Shown: positions 46,940 through 58,389 of the stretch, in pieces
How positions within the stretch are numbered: the stretch's first letter is position 1
Layout: each line of letters starts with the position of its first letter
From: Hofstenia miamia
Taxonomy: Eukaryota; Xenacoelomorpha; Acoela
Assembly: GCA_004352715.1 (NCBI GenBank)
Contig: SCFE01000067.1
Location: 1,323,389 to 1,387,388, forward strand
Direction: 5' to 3'
DNA: 64,000 nt
The notes under the pieces: generated by a model
Database searches by the model: none
Seen by the model: only the letters and a program-made list of their open reading frames with translations
Told to the model about the DNA's origin: nothing
Translations under genes and position numbers: made by a program

Positions 46940-48245
46940 ACAAAAAGATCAATCAAGTAAAAAAACAACCTAAAAGAAAATCAAAACACAAAACTTGATT
47001 CAACTTTTATTAGAAATTAACTATATTAAGTTTGCCAAAAAAGTGTAAAAGCAAATATCTGTTGCAATGCCTTTTTGACAAAACACGTGTGGACATAAAG
47101 CTCCGCATTGATTGTAGCTAACTGATTGGGCCACGCAGAAGAATAATTACGTGAACTTAAGAAATTGGATAGCGACTGGTACTTGCTTAATTGGTAAACA
47201 TATTTATTAATTTTCCTATATAAACAAAGCGCTGTAAAAATGATGAAATTTATCGTATTAGTGGTTTACTCTTGTTGTTATGTGTTTTAATTAATACACA
47301 ATGAGAAGCTAAGCAGGCTTTGCGAGTGGCAATCAATGGCCGTGTGATAGGGGAAGCATGAATGGATTTCGGCCTCGATAATCACTAGCAATTAAGTTAG
47401 GGTTACGTGTAGGGATGTTTTTTATTCTCTGGTTAGCTCTCTACCAATTGTTTCGAGTGGCATGTAGTAATAAACTCTTAAAAGGCGTCATGCCACCATA
47501 GGGATGATTATTATATTCGTTAGTAAGTGTTTTAGATCCAAATTGATGACTATAATCGACCGATACGAGACTGTGTTGATTACATGTTAATTATTAGACT
47601 TATTAAATGTAGGATAGGAGCTGCTGTAAATTTTAGAAATCTATTGCCTTGTTCACGGATAGTAATTGTGTTGATGCTTATTTAGGATATATGTCTTGTA
47701 TATAATTGTATTACATGTAGGAAACTGCTGTAATTAATTATTAGCTACTTTTTACACTTGGCAGTTAGTATCAGGTTGCGAACGTATTTAGTTCACACAT
47801 CGTAGCTACATGAAATGAGAATGAGCGTAAGTCAATTAGTGACTGTCTATTTATTTCACTGTAAGTAAGGCACACATAACAAAACTCTTTCATTGAGGTT
47901 GAGCTGAGTGTATCCGCGGATAGAATGGAGGACTTGGATGGAGTAGAATCGCACTGCTGGGAAATCTGTGAACTGTCTTTAATATCTTGGCTTCAGGCAA
48001 GTGTGCCCAGCTTGCTCTCTCAGGACACCTTCGGAGATGCCACCTAAATAATGGCAAGGATGATCACTTGTATAACTGTTGGAAATGCAATTAAATTATA
48101 TCTCAGTTATTACAAAGTCACGATAGAAAAGGAGAGAGAGTGAAAGTGCTAATTACCCCACTTGGCGTAATCTGCCACCCATCGCCTCTAAATCATATGT
48201 TATTAGGCACATCCATAGCCTGGGTGATGATGCAACATTATAGTG
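46940..48245. mobile_element. 1.3-kb unidentified insertion inside LINE family B
   Basis: It lies exactly between motif C and the thumb of one LINE reading, where intact elements have only a few residues. It is less AT-rich than its flanks and has no long coding frame. A CTATATAAACAAAGCGCTG TATA-like box (near 47216) and an AATAAA (near 47469) suggest a promoter and poly(A) signal as in a solo LTR. TG...CA ends are hinted at (GCAACA near 48236) but no clean target duplication was found. Confidence 0.4.
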
Positions 48246-49495
48246 CCAATTTTGAATGACAGCACTATCTTCAATTAGTGATAGAGATGTAGAGCACAGT
48301 TTAATATCATCTGCAAGAAGGTAGGGAATAGTATTTGCACAAAATTTTGGTAGATCATTGATATAAGGCATAAATAGACCCTTGTGGAACTCCACTTGGA
48401 ACATTTCAATAATTAGATGGTATTCATTAAAAATAACTCTTTGCTTACTCTCAGATAAATAGATAAATAAGATGACAGCAATTTCATCAAATTTATTTGG
48501 ATATTAAACCCGTTAAGTTTTTGGAGTAACTTGAAATGATCTTCTTTGTAAAAAGCCTTAGTGAAGTCAATGTACAAAACAAATGCGGGAGAATTTTCAT
48601 CCAATGCTGAAGAAAGTTTTTCATTGTGGTTTAATATTTGTGTTATTGTAGATCGGGTTTTAAAGAAACCATGCTGAGAAGAAGAAATAAATTGCATGAT
48701 GATAGGAGATAAAATATTGTAAAGAAGCTTTTCAAAGGCCAATGATAGTCTAGGTAGAAAACTGATAGGGTGGTAATTAGTAATGATATTTGTAGATCTT
48801 GACTTATGAATTGAAATTATTTTTCTCAACTTACATTCAGATGGATACACACAAATATTTATTACGGATTGAAACAATTTTAACACATGTGGACCAAGTA
48901 AATTAGCATAGTTGTGTAAAAAATGTCCAGCAAGGTTATCTGTTCCACATCCATGAGGCTTTATTGATTTTAAGGAATTAATTACATTAATGAGAAATAG
49001 TTCTACAAAATAAGTTTGAGAAGAAGATCCAGTAGGTCTGTATACATTATCATCCATTAGAGAAGAATGGAAATAATCACTAAATAATTCAGCACATTTA
49101 AATGCATTGCATGCTTGCTTACCATTTAATTCTATTGGAAGTGGGAGACATTTCAAGAAAAACATTATTAATAATTTATTACATTTATTAATATCATGAT
49201 GTGAAAACGATTTTATATATATGATTTTGTCAAATTCTATATATTTATAAAGTTCACTAGTTGAATAGTTTAAATTGTTCAAATTTACTAATGAATTTTT
49301 AAGATTGTATTTTTTTCTATCAGTGTTTGCTTTGTTAAACAGGTGCATTGAATGAAAGCTCATATAAGCTGGAGTTGCTTTCCTTTTTAAGTGCTTTCTT
49401 AGAATATACATAGATATTATAGAAAATAGATCTTGATACCAATATTTTATAAAGTTTGGATTATTTAGCGGAAACTTAAATGAAAATAAAGACAT
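48246..49495 (-). pseudogene. LINE family B endonuclease-RT linker and reverse transcriptase
   Basis: A 360-codon reading (48413-49495) contains TNYHPISFLPRLSLAFEKLL, SSQHGF, VLYIDFTKAF (motif A) and LLSSYLSIYLRVS. A frameshift within motif B (GVPQGS, with the following LGPLLF-type residues missing) leads to YINDLPKFC and LADD (48306-48317), so the catalytic pair is intact but the gene is frame-broken. Motif choice and spacing fit CR1/L2/Jockey-type LINEs and differ clearly from family A. Confidence 0.8.
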
Positions 49496-49698
49496 TGCTA
49501 ATGTTAATTGTAATTCTTCCTTGTTTGCTGAAAGGAATGCAAATGGAGAGTTGTATATAAGTCATGCAGTTAGAATTTACTATTGCCTACATCTAGACTA
49601 AAATAACTAATTGAATGATCAGAGAAACTTTCTGTTGGACTGATAACTTTCAGCATAGAAACTATATCCTTGTGTCATAATATGGCGTCTAAAGAGTG

Positions 49699-49974
49699 TT
49701 ACCATTGAGATGAGTAGAGAAGTCTATAAAATTGAGTTAAACCAGTTTCAATAAAATAATCCAAAGGTATAGAGTATTGGTTTAGATATAGTTCAAATTT
49801 TCTCTTAGTGTGATCAAGTGACTGAATTGTAGTATCAATATCTGAATGATATGATGATGAAGAGGGAGAAAGATATATGCATATGATGAGAATTACATAC
49901 ACTGAAGTTTGTATGATAATAATGAATGCAAAATCAATATTTTTTGTGTTTTCAATTAAAATCAATGAGACCAA
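49699..49974 (-). pseudogene. LINE family B endonuclease fragment
   Basis: Reads VYVILIICIYLSPSSSSYHS, DIDTTIQSLDHTKRKFELYL, the central strand-loop (ic.Y.sPss) of apurinic-type endonucleases in LINE ORF2. The remaining motifs, including the GD.N box, are degraded or in other frames between 49500 and 50500. Confidence 0.6.
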
Positions 49975-50742
49975 ATTTTTGCATATGATAGCAAAACCAC
50001 CATGATTTATTTACTTTTATGAGGAATGCTTGCTGCTAATAAATAAGATGCATCTAGAAAAATATTTTCAGACACAATGGTCAGACCAAGTTTTGGTAAC
50101 TATAATTATAACACTTTGTGATGATATCACGTGTGAATAAAGTTTGAGGTGTCCATCAGCAGTCAGCAAGCCTTGTGCATTTACATATAATAGGTTTAGT
50201 CTGATTTCATTATGATAATCTAGTCCATCTATTTAAATAGGAACTTCAATTCCATCTTTGAACAGTCTTAAGTTTCTGATTTGAAGAGCAGATATTTCAA
50301 TACCTGATTTAATTAGTTCAAATCTTTTTTAAGGATATATTTTTCAAGATTTCTATCTTCTGGGCTAAGTTCTTCTTTAATAACAATATGTAGCGGAGAA
50401 TAGTGATCAAGTGTTGGAGCATTAGAAAGAATCAGACATCTTGTCCAGAGATTGCCAACATCAACAAGAATCGGTTTTGATCTATCATTAGAAAATTTTC
50501 CAATTCTATTACCACTTACAATACAAGAAAAATCAATACTTAGAAAGTTACTAATATTTTTTTAATATGATATTTGAGTGATGAGAACATTTCATTTTGC
50601 TAGTACTAACACAAGAAGAAGAACTTATATTGTTGAACTTTTCTAGTGTCAATTTTATTTCTTCATTGAATTTCTTGAAGTCTTCTTCTAGTTTATGTAG
50701 ATTTAGCATTTTTCATTGATTTCCTTGCAAGTGGTTTTTAAG

Positions 50743-51000
50743 TTATAATTCATTTCTTTTACAGAATCTTTCAAAAATTAGACACTTTTTTGACAATGTC
50801 ATTATCTGAGCTTTGCTTGATAGAAGAATTTCTTGGTTTCCATTATCAACACATTTTGAGCAAAGAGTAATAAAATGTTTTTCATAATGTTGGATGGCTT
50901 CTAGGCATTTAGTGGGAAGGCCAGTGCACTTTTGGAATAGATGCAACATTTTTTATTATTATTGTTAATTTCTTTGTGACATGTATTGCATAATGATTTA
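50743..51000 (-). pseudogene. LINE family B ORF1 zinc-finger (PHD-like) fragment
   Basis: Across one frameshift the minus strand reads C-x2-C (CNTCHKE near 50990), then LFQKCTGLPTKCLEAIQH and HFITLCSKC. The Cys/His spacing resembles the PHD-like finger at the start of ORF1 in CR1-type LINEs. It lies upstream of the endonuclease in the same orientation, as expected for ORF1 of the same element. Confidence 0.5.
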
Positions 51001-51009
51001 ATTTTTAAC

Positions 51010-52290
51010 ATTATTTAAGAGCATTTTGTAAAAAAGACTAGCATAAAATGCTATCTGTGTATTTTATATGAAATTATAAAAATATAGAAATTAAAAAATT
51101 ATTCAACTTACTTTCCCATGATAATATGAAAACCTGGTGATAAATAAATTCATATAAATATTCTTGTTATGAGATCATTGTATATTAAAGCATGGTTGAG
51201 CTTGGCTTGAAAGAAACCTCAAAAATAAATTGCTTCTGAATTCTAATTAAGTGAATTTCTCAGTTAAATGTGAACTTCAATAGTTTACACTATCACATGA
51301 TATTATATGTTTGGTCATTGTTATTTGAAATTGATGTTTTATGCAATTATTTACTTATTTCATGCAATAATTCTAATAGCAATCCCTAGTAGTATAACAG
51401 AATGCATTCTGGTTAGCCTTACTTAGGTAGAATAGTGCAAACATAAAGGCACTTTTTCTGACCATAAAAAGTAGCAGTGTCAATTTAGATATTAGAAATT
51501 TTATTTAGTGATTTTAATTGTGCAGCACTTATTATTAATCAAGTTTTACTTAAGATCAGTCATTCTTTAACCATACCTTAATTAATTGGATTTGTGCATA
51601 TTGCAACTTAGCTACATTTCTATGTGGCATTGATGGTGTTGCAGTTGCTGATGGAAGTTGCTGGCACCTAACAAGATTGATCAATATATTTATTAAGTCC
51701 TCTAATTAAAATGTTAACACCTTACTGTCTATATAATTGAATTTGCAAAGAGATGTTTTATGAAGAGATAGATGTATGATTATTAAGCATTGTCCAAAAT
51801 CAGAGTTAACTCTTAATTACTAAATGTTTAATAATTCAACTGATTATATCTCCAATCATCTGTTAGAAGGAAGAACTTATAATAATCAGTTTGTTTACAA
51901 AAATATAATTAATTTACTGATAATTCTTATTTACTTTTCTCTTCATCTTTTGTTACCACCTGATTATGCCACAATATCAGTGATATTTTTAGTAATTTGG
52001 ATAGATTGATGTAAGTTGTTGATCCTTCTTTGGAAAGTGTTGTAAAATTTTCAGTAGTGTTTTTGCCCTTTAAGGCTGCTATTAAAGTCATTCTTGCGTC
52101 AATGTCTGATGTTTGGGCTTCCATTGTATCAAGTTTGGAATCTGGGAAAAGAATTTAAAGATCACTGTTAATGAATTGTAGAAAATAGTATTGTAGTAAT
52201 GTTTTGCCTTTTTAGTTGTTCTATCATCTTATATGGATAATTGATGCCCTCCCTAATCATTGTTACAATTTTAAGGCATTTGGTGACATC
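51010..52290. other. AT-rich stretch between LINE B and the Gypsy element
   Basis: No family recognised. A minus-strand frame at 51927-52124 (MEAQTSDIDARMTLIAALKG) follows the integrase region and could be its C-terminal tail or a separate ORF. LTR ends were searched for by eye without success. Confidence 0.35.
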
Positions 52291-52559
52291 ATATTATTTA
52301 TATTCCCCTTTTCAGATGCTTAACCAGATGAGATTGTTATTTCCTGCAAAGATGGTAATATTTTTTACTCTTTTAATTTGCAGTTTTTCTTTAAAATTAT
52401 TTATTTGTGAATAGATAGGTTCGCCTTTTTTATATATTGTACCTGGTGTATGTTTGCTATCAACATATAGATGGTTTACTTGATTTCTCTCTTTTAGTGT
52501 GTGAACTGCTGATTTAAATTCAGACTTTTCTTTGAAATTGCAAATATCTTTGTAGTTGA

Positions 52560-53010
52560 ACTTTTATATTTTTAATAGGTATCATTTTACTGTATTTGGT
52601 GAAGTTGTCCACCAGTAATAATACATATGAGTAACTTTCTTTGTCTTCAGGGAGCTGTTCAATATTCATGTTTACAAATTGGTTCATTCTCTCAGATGTG
52701 ATTTTATTCAGTTCAACACATTGCTCTGGGAACCTTGTTTTATTTTGGATGATGCACATAGGGCACTTGTTGATTACATCTTCAACTGTTTTATTTAGAT
52801 GTGTGGTTACAAATTGATCATGTATCATACTTTCAATTTGGTGCACTCTGGTATGTCCTCTTTTGTGAAATTTTTTTACTAACTCTCATTTGTGGTATTC
52901 TGGAAGAGCAATAAGGTTGCTGATGTTTGATGTTGCATAGAAAATGCCATTTTTTATAAGTGCCCATTTGTATTTGTTATAATAAGTGATTGCCAGCTGA
53001 TCTGTAATTT
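52560..53010 (-). pseudogene. Gypsy integrase N-terminal part
   Basis: Reads KFHKRGHTRVHQIE...CPMC, an H-x3-H / C-x2-C zinc-binding domain, then YSYVLLLVDNFTKYSKMIP with the first catalytic Asp of the DDE core. The other two acidic positions were not found; the frame shifts after about 52520. It begins only about 60 bases after the truncated RT. Confidence 0.65.
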
Positions 53011-53067
53011 CTATGTTATTTTCCACTTTGGCAATTATTTCACATAGGATTATGTTGTTTCACTGGG

Positions 53068-53294
53068 TGTCTGCAAATTCTTGAGGAGTACTTTCTTCTC
53101 TGATTGATATTATTAGTATAGGTTTTCCTTGATGTTGGATTCTTGCATGGGGACCTGCCAATACAATTTGNNNNNNNNNNNNNNNNNNNNNTGTCTGCAA
53201 ATTCTTGAGGAGTACTTTCTTCTCTGATTGATATTATTAGTATAGGTTTTCCTTGATGTTGGATTCTTGCATGGGGACCTGCCAATACAATTTG
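53068..53294. repeat. 103-bp identical flanks of a 21-N gap
   Basis: Bases 53068-53170 and 53192-53294 are identical by eye and lie directly on either side of the N run, the pattern of an unmerged contig overlap. Confidence 0.85.
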
Positions 53295-53610
53295 CAGAGA
53301 TCAATTGTTTAGAAAACTTTATATTTTGCAGCTCCATATAAGATTTTGTTGATGAGAGGTAATGGATAGGCATCTTTTTTGGTTATATCATTTAAAATAT
53401 GGAAGTTTGTCACCTTGCTTAACAAAAACAGTAGATGAATCATAAGGGCTTTTACTTTTCTGTATAATGCCATTGTTTAACAGTTCAGTGATTGTTTGTG
53501 TGTACTCCTCTTGGAGGTGTTGGGGTACTCTGAGGCAGTGCTGTCAAATTGGTTTATCAGATGTTGTGTTGATGTCATGCTGCACACTGATGGACTTTCC
53601 AACACTTATT
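53192..53610 (-). pseudogene. Gypsy reverse transcriptase, first half
   Basis: Scattered frames read SVQHDINTTSDKPI, TELLNNGIIQKSKSPYDSS and YPLPLINKILYGA, then IDLCKLYWQVPM. These are the motifs before and at motif A of Ty3/Gypsy RTs. The sequence breaks off before the catalytic pair. One end overlaps the duplicated block around a 21-N gap. Confidence 0.6.
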
Positions 53611-53913
53611 TCTCTGTTGTTGAATATGTTTGCATTGTTTCTTAACACTGAGTTTATATTTTTAATATCTTGATCATTTAGGTTTGGATGAGTGTCCCTT
53701 GATATCTTTGGGATGTCATTGTTGGCATTTGACTGGTCTTTAGTGGCACCACAAAGAAGGAATTCAGATGCATGTGTAACAAACTTCTTGATTAGTATTC
53801 CTGTTATGGTAAGGTGATTTGTTTTTGCTGTAATGAAGAATACTACATTAGTTGTTTGTAAAGAGATTTTAACATTGTTGTCTTCACATATAGTGAGGGT
53901 TCTTGCTGAGTAG

Positions 53914-54228
53914 TCAATAACAGTTGTTTTCTGTTAAGAAATCCCTTCCTAGTATCATTTCATATGGTAGAGGTTGGTTGTGAGTGTTGACTATGAAGAT
54001 ATCATGTTCAAATTTGACGTTTTGTATGGTTATTGGGAATTTTTGCATTACTCCCTTGATATTTATGTAATCACCTGACACATTAATCAAACACAATTCG
54101 TCTTTTTGAAGATGGTCTCTAGTCCAACCTCTTTCATTATCACAGGTGTCAGCCCTTAAAGTGATAGAGGTTCCAGCATCAAATGTAGCTTTGATGTAAA
54201 TGCTGTTGATTGTTAACAGGATGACATT
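53914..54228 (-). pseudogene. Gypsy aspartic protease
   Basis: Contains the active-site loop FDAGTS (D-A-G-T at 54166-54180, where D-T-G or D-S-G is usual) and the closing EMILGRDFL near 53940-53965, the I-L-G-R-D pattern of retroelement proteases. It lies between the zinc knuckle and the RT, as expected. A frame change splits the two halves. Confidence 0.65.
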
Positions 54229-54386
54229 TCATTGTAAGAGGTTGGTAACTATGAGACATTCCTCATTGCCATTTGAAGCTGGTGCTCTTAGTAGTTTGAA
54301 ATTTCTTCATCAGATTCATTTATAATTTCTTCCACATCTTCTGCAGTGTAGAAGCTGTCTTCATTGATGGTGTAAATGACTTCCTT

Positions 54387-54428
54387 GCAGTTAGATTTGA
54401 GGTGGAATTGTTGGCTGCATTGTAAGCA
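54387..54428 (-). other. gag nucleocapsid zinc knuckle
   Basis: The minus strand reads CLQCSQQFHLKSNC, an exact C-x2-C-x4-H-x4-C zinc knuckle, preceded by basic residues. It would bind the element's RNA. It is in a degraded gag frame just upstream of the protease. Confidence 0.75.
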
Positions 54429-55126
54429 TCTGATCTTTTCCATATTTAGAGGTTTCTTTTTTATTGAGGTCTGTTTCCAAGTTTTTCAATCATTGTTGAA
54501 AATGATATGTTGTATTGATGGGTTGTAGTCCAAGCTTTTTTGTACTCTTTGATTGTTTTCCAATAAGAGCTGAATGTTGGTGCATTTATTTATGAGAGTT
54601 GTGAGAGTCATTGATATCACACTTATTTTTGAAGTGTCTTCTAAATAGGGGTGACATGCCAGCATGAATATATGAGTACAAGTCTTGCTTGTAATAATGA
54701 TGTTCTTCTACAAATAGTTTCAGTAGTCTGTTGACTTTATATATGTATTCAGCATACTGTACTGCTTTCTTGTATTTTTGTTGTTGAAATGAGTGCCAAG
54801 AGAGTTAATGAGTATATCATAATCCATTTTTGTTTAGAGTTCTAAGTTCATATATATGTTGAGTGCTTTCTTCTTGAAAATCAGCACCAGCTGTGCACAT
54901 CCATTTTCTTTTGTACTGCCTTGCTGGCCAACATATATTTCAAATAAAACTAGCCATTCTGGAAAGGTTTGAGCATTACTGTTTATTCTTCCTGTGAAAT
55001 CCTATGGAATTTTAGGTATTTTCATGTCACTCTTCATTGTTTATTCAGGGAGCATAGATTTTTTTAGTTAATGTTGTTGTTGAATGCTTGCTGTGGTGTT
55101 GGCATATCACTTTCATGAGAGATATG

Positions 55127-55492
55127 TCATATTTTTATTGGCAATGATATTGGCTTGAATACAGGTTTTGGAGGTCTCTGTGGAGAGACCACAGGAGATA
55201 TGAGTAAGTTTTCTGTTTGATTTGTAGCAGGGTCTGTGTAGCAGCATGTAGTGGGGGTGTTTGCTTTGAGAATGTTAATTACATATCTGAGTTCCATGAT
55301 GTCTTGATGGAATTGAGATTGTTGGGTGTCCATCATGTTAAAGATTTGAGAAATAAGTTTTTCTTCATATAGTTCTATGTTTCTCTGGGGAGTTGGTATT
55401 GGTACTATTAATGATAACTTGGTTTCCAATTTTTTGATTTGTTCACATAGATCAAGAACAATTTTGACTAGTTGACCTTTGGTCTTTTTCAT
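55127..55492 (-). pseudogene. Gypsy gag N-terminal region
   Basis: A 121-codon reading, MKKTKGQLVKIVLDLCEQIK, with a predicted short coiled coil and a Pro-rich end (SPQRPPKPVFKP). Degraded gag sequence continues to lower coordinates (FHRI, then an FQNG.FYL-like W-F region near 54950) up to the zinc knuckle. Identity rests on position and order more than on motif. Confidence 0.45.
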
Positions 55493-55833
55493 TAATTGTT
55501 GAGATTCTTGTGAATTGCATTTGTCATTTGAACAGTTTTAATATTGAGGGAAATAATGGGGTTAAGTGTGAGAGCAATTAGATCTTTCTTGTTGATTGTG
55601 TTACAGTTACATTCAGAAGTTGAGATACTATCACATGATTTCTTTAGTATTTGTAGTTCAGTGGAAACAGATTGTAATATGAACAACAGTAACTTGCCAG
55701 ATAATTTTGGTTGATCTTTGATAAAGAAGTAGAATAGGAAAAAATTGCCACTAGTTTTGAAGTAATCTTCTTTGAGCATTAGATAAACATTAACATACTA
55801 GGTAGTTGTAATAGTTGTTGAATAAAGAGGTAG

Positions 55834-56275
55834 GGTTTGAGAAAGTAAACACTAGTCTTTTTTCCATATTCTTTAAGCAAGAGATAGCTAAGTAACTTAG
55901 CAAGTAGTTTAGATGGTAATTGAGTTGAGAAATGGGTTTTGAAAAAGTAAACACTGGTTTCAGTCCCATATTCTTTAGGTAATAAGTAAATGAATGAGTG
56001 ACTTCCCAGGTAGTTGTTGTTGAGTAAAGAAATAGATTTTGAAAAAATACACATCAGTTTCAGTTTTGTTTTCTTCAAGTAATAAATAACTGAGTAGCTT
56101 ACCAAATATTTGTTGAAAAAAGAGATGGGGTTTGAAAAAGTAGACACTAGTTTCAGTTCCAAGTTCTTTAGGCAATAAGTAAATGAGTGACTTCCCAGGT
56201 AGTTGTTGTTGAGTAAAGAAATAGATTTTGAAAAAGTACACATCAGTTTCAGTTTCGTTTTCTTCAAGTATAAAT
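55834..56275. repeat. minisatellite, 95-100 bp unit with dimeric A-B order
   Basis: Units start at 55834, 55935, 56035, 56129 and 56224 with G(G/A)TTTTGAAAAAGT-like openings. Units at 55935 and 56129 resemble each other, as do those at 56035 and 56224, giving a dimer of about 195 bp. The array runs straight into the 1-kb N gap, so it is probably longer. Open frames across it are a by-product of the repeat. Confidence 0.85.
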
Positions 56276-57275
56276 NNNNNNNNNNNNNNNNNNNNNNNNN
56301 NNNNNNNNNNNNNNNNNNNNNNNNNNNNNNNNNNNNNNNNNNNNNNNNNNNNNNNNNNNNNNNNNNNNNNNNNNNNNNNNNNNNNNNNNNNNNNNNNNNN
56401 NNNNNNNNNNNNNNNNNNNNNNNNNNNNNNNNNNNNNNNNNNNNNNNNNNNNNNNNNNNNNNNNNNNNNNNNNNNNNNNNNNNNNNNNNNNNNNNNNNNN
56501 NNNNNNNNNNNNNNNNNNNNNNNNNNNNNNNNNNNNNNNNNNNNNNNNNNNNNNNNNNNNNNNNNNNNNNNNNNNNNNNNNNNNNNNNNNNNNNNNNNNN
56601 NNNNNNNNNNNNNNNNNNNNNNNNNNNNNNNNNNNNNNNNNNNNNNNNNNNNNNNNNNNNNNNNNNNNNNNNNNNNNNNNNNNNNNNNNNNNNNNNNNNN
56701 NNNNNNNNNNNNNNNNNNNNNNNNNNNNNNNNNNNNNNNNNNNNNNNNNNNNNNNNNNNNNNNNNNNNNNNNNNNNNNNNNNNNNNNNNNNNNNNNNNNN
56801 NNNNNNNNNNNNNNNNNNNNNNNNNNNNNNNNNNNNNNNNNNNNNNNNNNNNNNNNNNNNNNNNNNNNNNNNNNNNNNNNNNNNNNNNNNNNNNNNNNNN
56901 NNNNNNNNNNNNNNNNNNNNNNNNNNNNNNNNNNNNNNNNNNNNNNNNNNNNNNNNNNNNNNNNNNNNNNNNNNNNNNNNNNNNNNNNNNNNNNNNNNNN
57001 NNNNNNNNNNNNNNNNNNNNNNNNNNNNNNNNNNNNNNNNNNNNNNNNNNNNNNNNNNNNNNNNNNNNNNNNNNNNNNNNNNNNNNNNNNNNNNNNNNNN
57101 NNNNNNNNNNNNNNNNNNNNNNNNNNNNNNNNNNNNNNNNNNNNNNNNNNNNNNNNNNNNNNNNNNNNNNNNNNNNNNNNNNNNNNNNNNNNNNNNNNNN
57201 NNNNNNNNNNNNNNNNNNNNNNNNNNNNNNNNNNNNNNNNNNNNNNNNNNNNNNNNNNNNNNNNNNNNNNNNNNN
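56276..57275. other. 1000-N assembly gap
   Basis: Exactly 1000 n, a placeholder size, between the minisatellite and a TA tract. Confidence 1.
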
Positions 57276-57444
57276 TATATATATATATATATATTAGGTT
57301 TATGACATTTTTACAAAACTAGTACATTGTTTGGTGAGTTGAGGTTTTATTCACAGATTCCGAAAAGTATAATTTTTTCCGAAAAAATTTCTTCATATTT
57401 GAGACCCCAAGCTTACTCAAATTTATTAAAAACGTATATTAGGA

Positions 57445-57475
<31 letters not shown>

Positions 57476-57513
57476 ATGTATATATATACAATATATATAT
57501 ATATATATATATG
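57276..57513. repeat. TA tracts with a hairpin
   Basis: Dinucleotide tracts at 57276-57294, 57445-57472 and 57479-57513. The last two flank ATTGTATGTATATATATACAAT, which can fold into a stem. Confidence 0.85.
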
Positions 57514-57559
57514 TTTGTATGACTATCGGCATCATTAAAAGTGTAGATTAGATCAAAGA

Positions 57560-58350
57560 ATATGTTCTTCAAAAGGTCTATAAATTTTTTATCATTAAAA
57601 TTGTTAAAGTCCCTAGAATAAACACTTTTCCTAGTTTTTGTTCCAAACTTATGGTTACTAACATAAACACAAAGATTGTGATCACTAAATTATTCAAACA
57701 TAAATGTTTTGTATTTGTTACAACTATCGGATAAAAAATAGTCAATTAATTTAGAAAATCCAGTTGGATTGGTCTTATTAATAGTTTGAAAACCGAAAAT
57801 ATCACAAATATGATTAATTCGCTTGGATTCAATAGAATTGGAATTAAGATCTCCTAAGATAATAACAAATTTATTCTCAAGAATGGCATATTCAATTTCT
57901 TCAATTTTGTGGTTATAAAATTCAGAGATAAAATTTTTATTTGGATTATAGCAAATGTTTATGAGCTCGTTGCTGTAGGAATTTGAAAAAGACTGATTCA
58001 ATCCACATAGTTTCGATATTTCATGATTCAATTCTAAATCTTCTCTCCGTTTTGATTTTAAAAATTTGGGAATTAGTATCATTAAACCGCCACTCGTTCA
58101 GATCTATTTTTAAAATAAATATCGAAGCTAGAATTAGGATTAAATGTTTTCAAACTATCAGAATCGCTTAACCAGGTTTCAGTAAAGCAAATACTGCGTT
58201 AGTTCCAATTTTATATACCATTTGCATAAATTCATTGCGATTTGCACTAAAACGTCTAGCATTCATATAAATGATTCTAAAGTTAGCTTTGAATTTATTG
58301 AGTACAATTGTTGGCCCTGGTTTACTTTCAAAGTCGCCAGTAATAATTAA
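57560..58350 (-). pseudogene. LINE family A-type apurinic endonuclease
   Basis: The main frame (57690-58082) reads LINICYNPNKNFISEFYN and FVIILGDLNSNSIE (the G-D-x-N catalytic box), then GFSKLIDYFLSD in place of the usual D-H. Upstream pieces in other frames add NARRFSANRNEF and CFTETWLSDSDSL (the E-T catalytic segment). It is the N-terminal half of an ORF2, cut off from its RT by the N gap, or the missing endonuclease of the copy next to it. Frameshifts show it is dead. Confidence 0.7.
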
Positions 58351-58389
58351 TCGAAATTTTAAAAAGGATTTTAAATGTTACCTAGTAAA

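Larger units (their letters stand above)
52300..55500 (-). mobile_element. Ty3/Gypsy-like LTR retrotransposon remnant
   Basis: In order on the minus strand: gag N-terminal part, zinc knuckle, aspartic protease, partial RT, then integrase. This is the protease-RT-integrase order of Ty3/Gypsy elements. RNase H and the second half of the RT are missing, and frameshifts occur throughout. No LTR pair was recognised; the 5' LTR may lie in or before the 1-kb N gap. It is an old, non-functional copy. Confidence 0.7.

Noticed and set aside
55779-56267. 162- and 88-codon minus-strand frames with internal repeats
   Set aside because: They follow the minisatellite unit; two frames are open at once, so the openness comes from the repeat and not from selection.
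56203-57322. Long plus-strand frames across the 1000-N gap
   Set aside because: Built almost wholly of n codons and TA repeat; no coding evidence.
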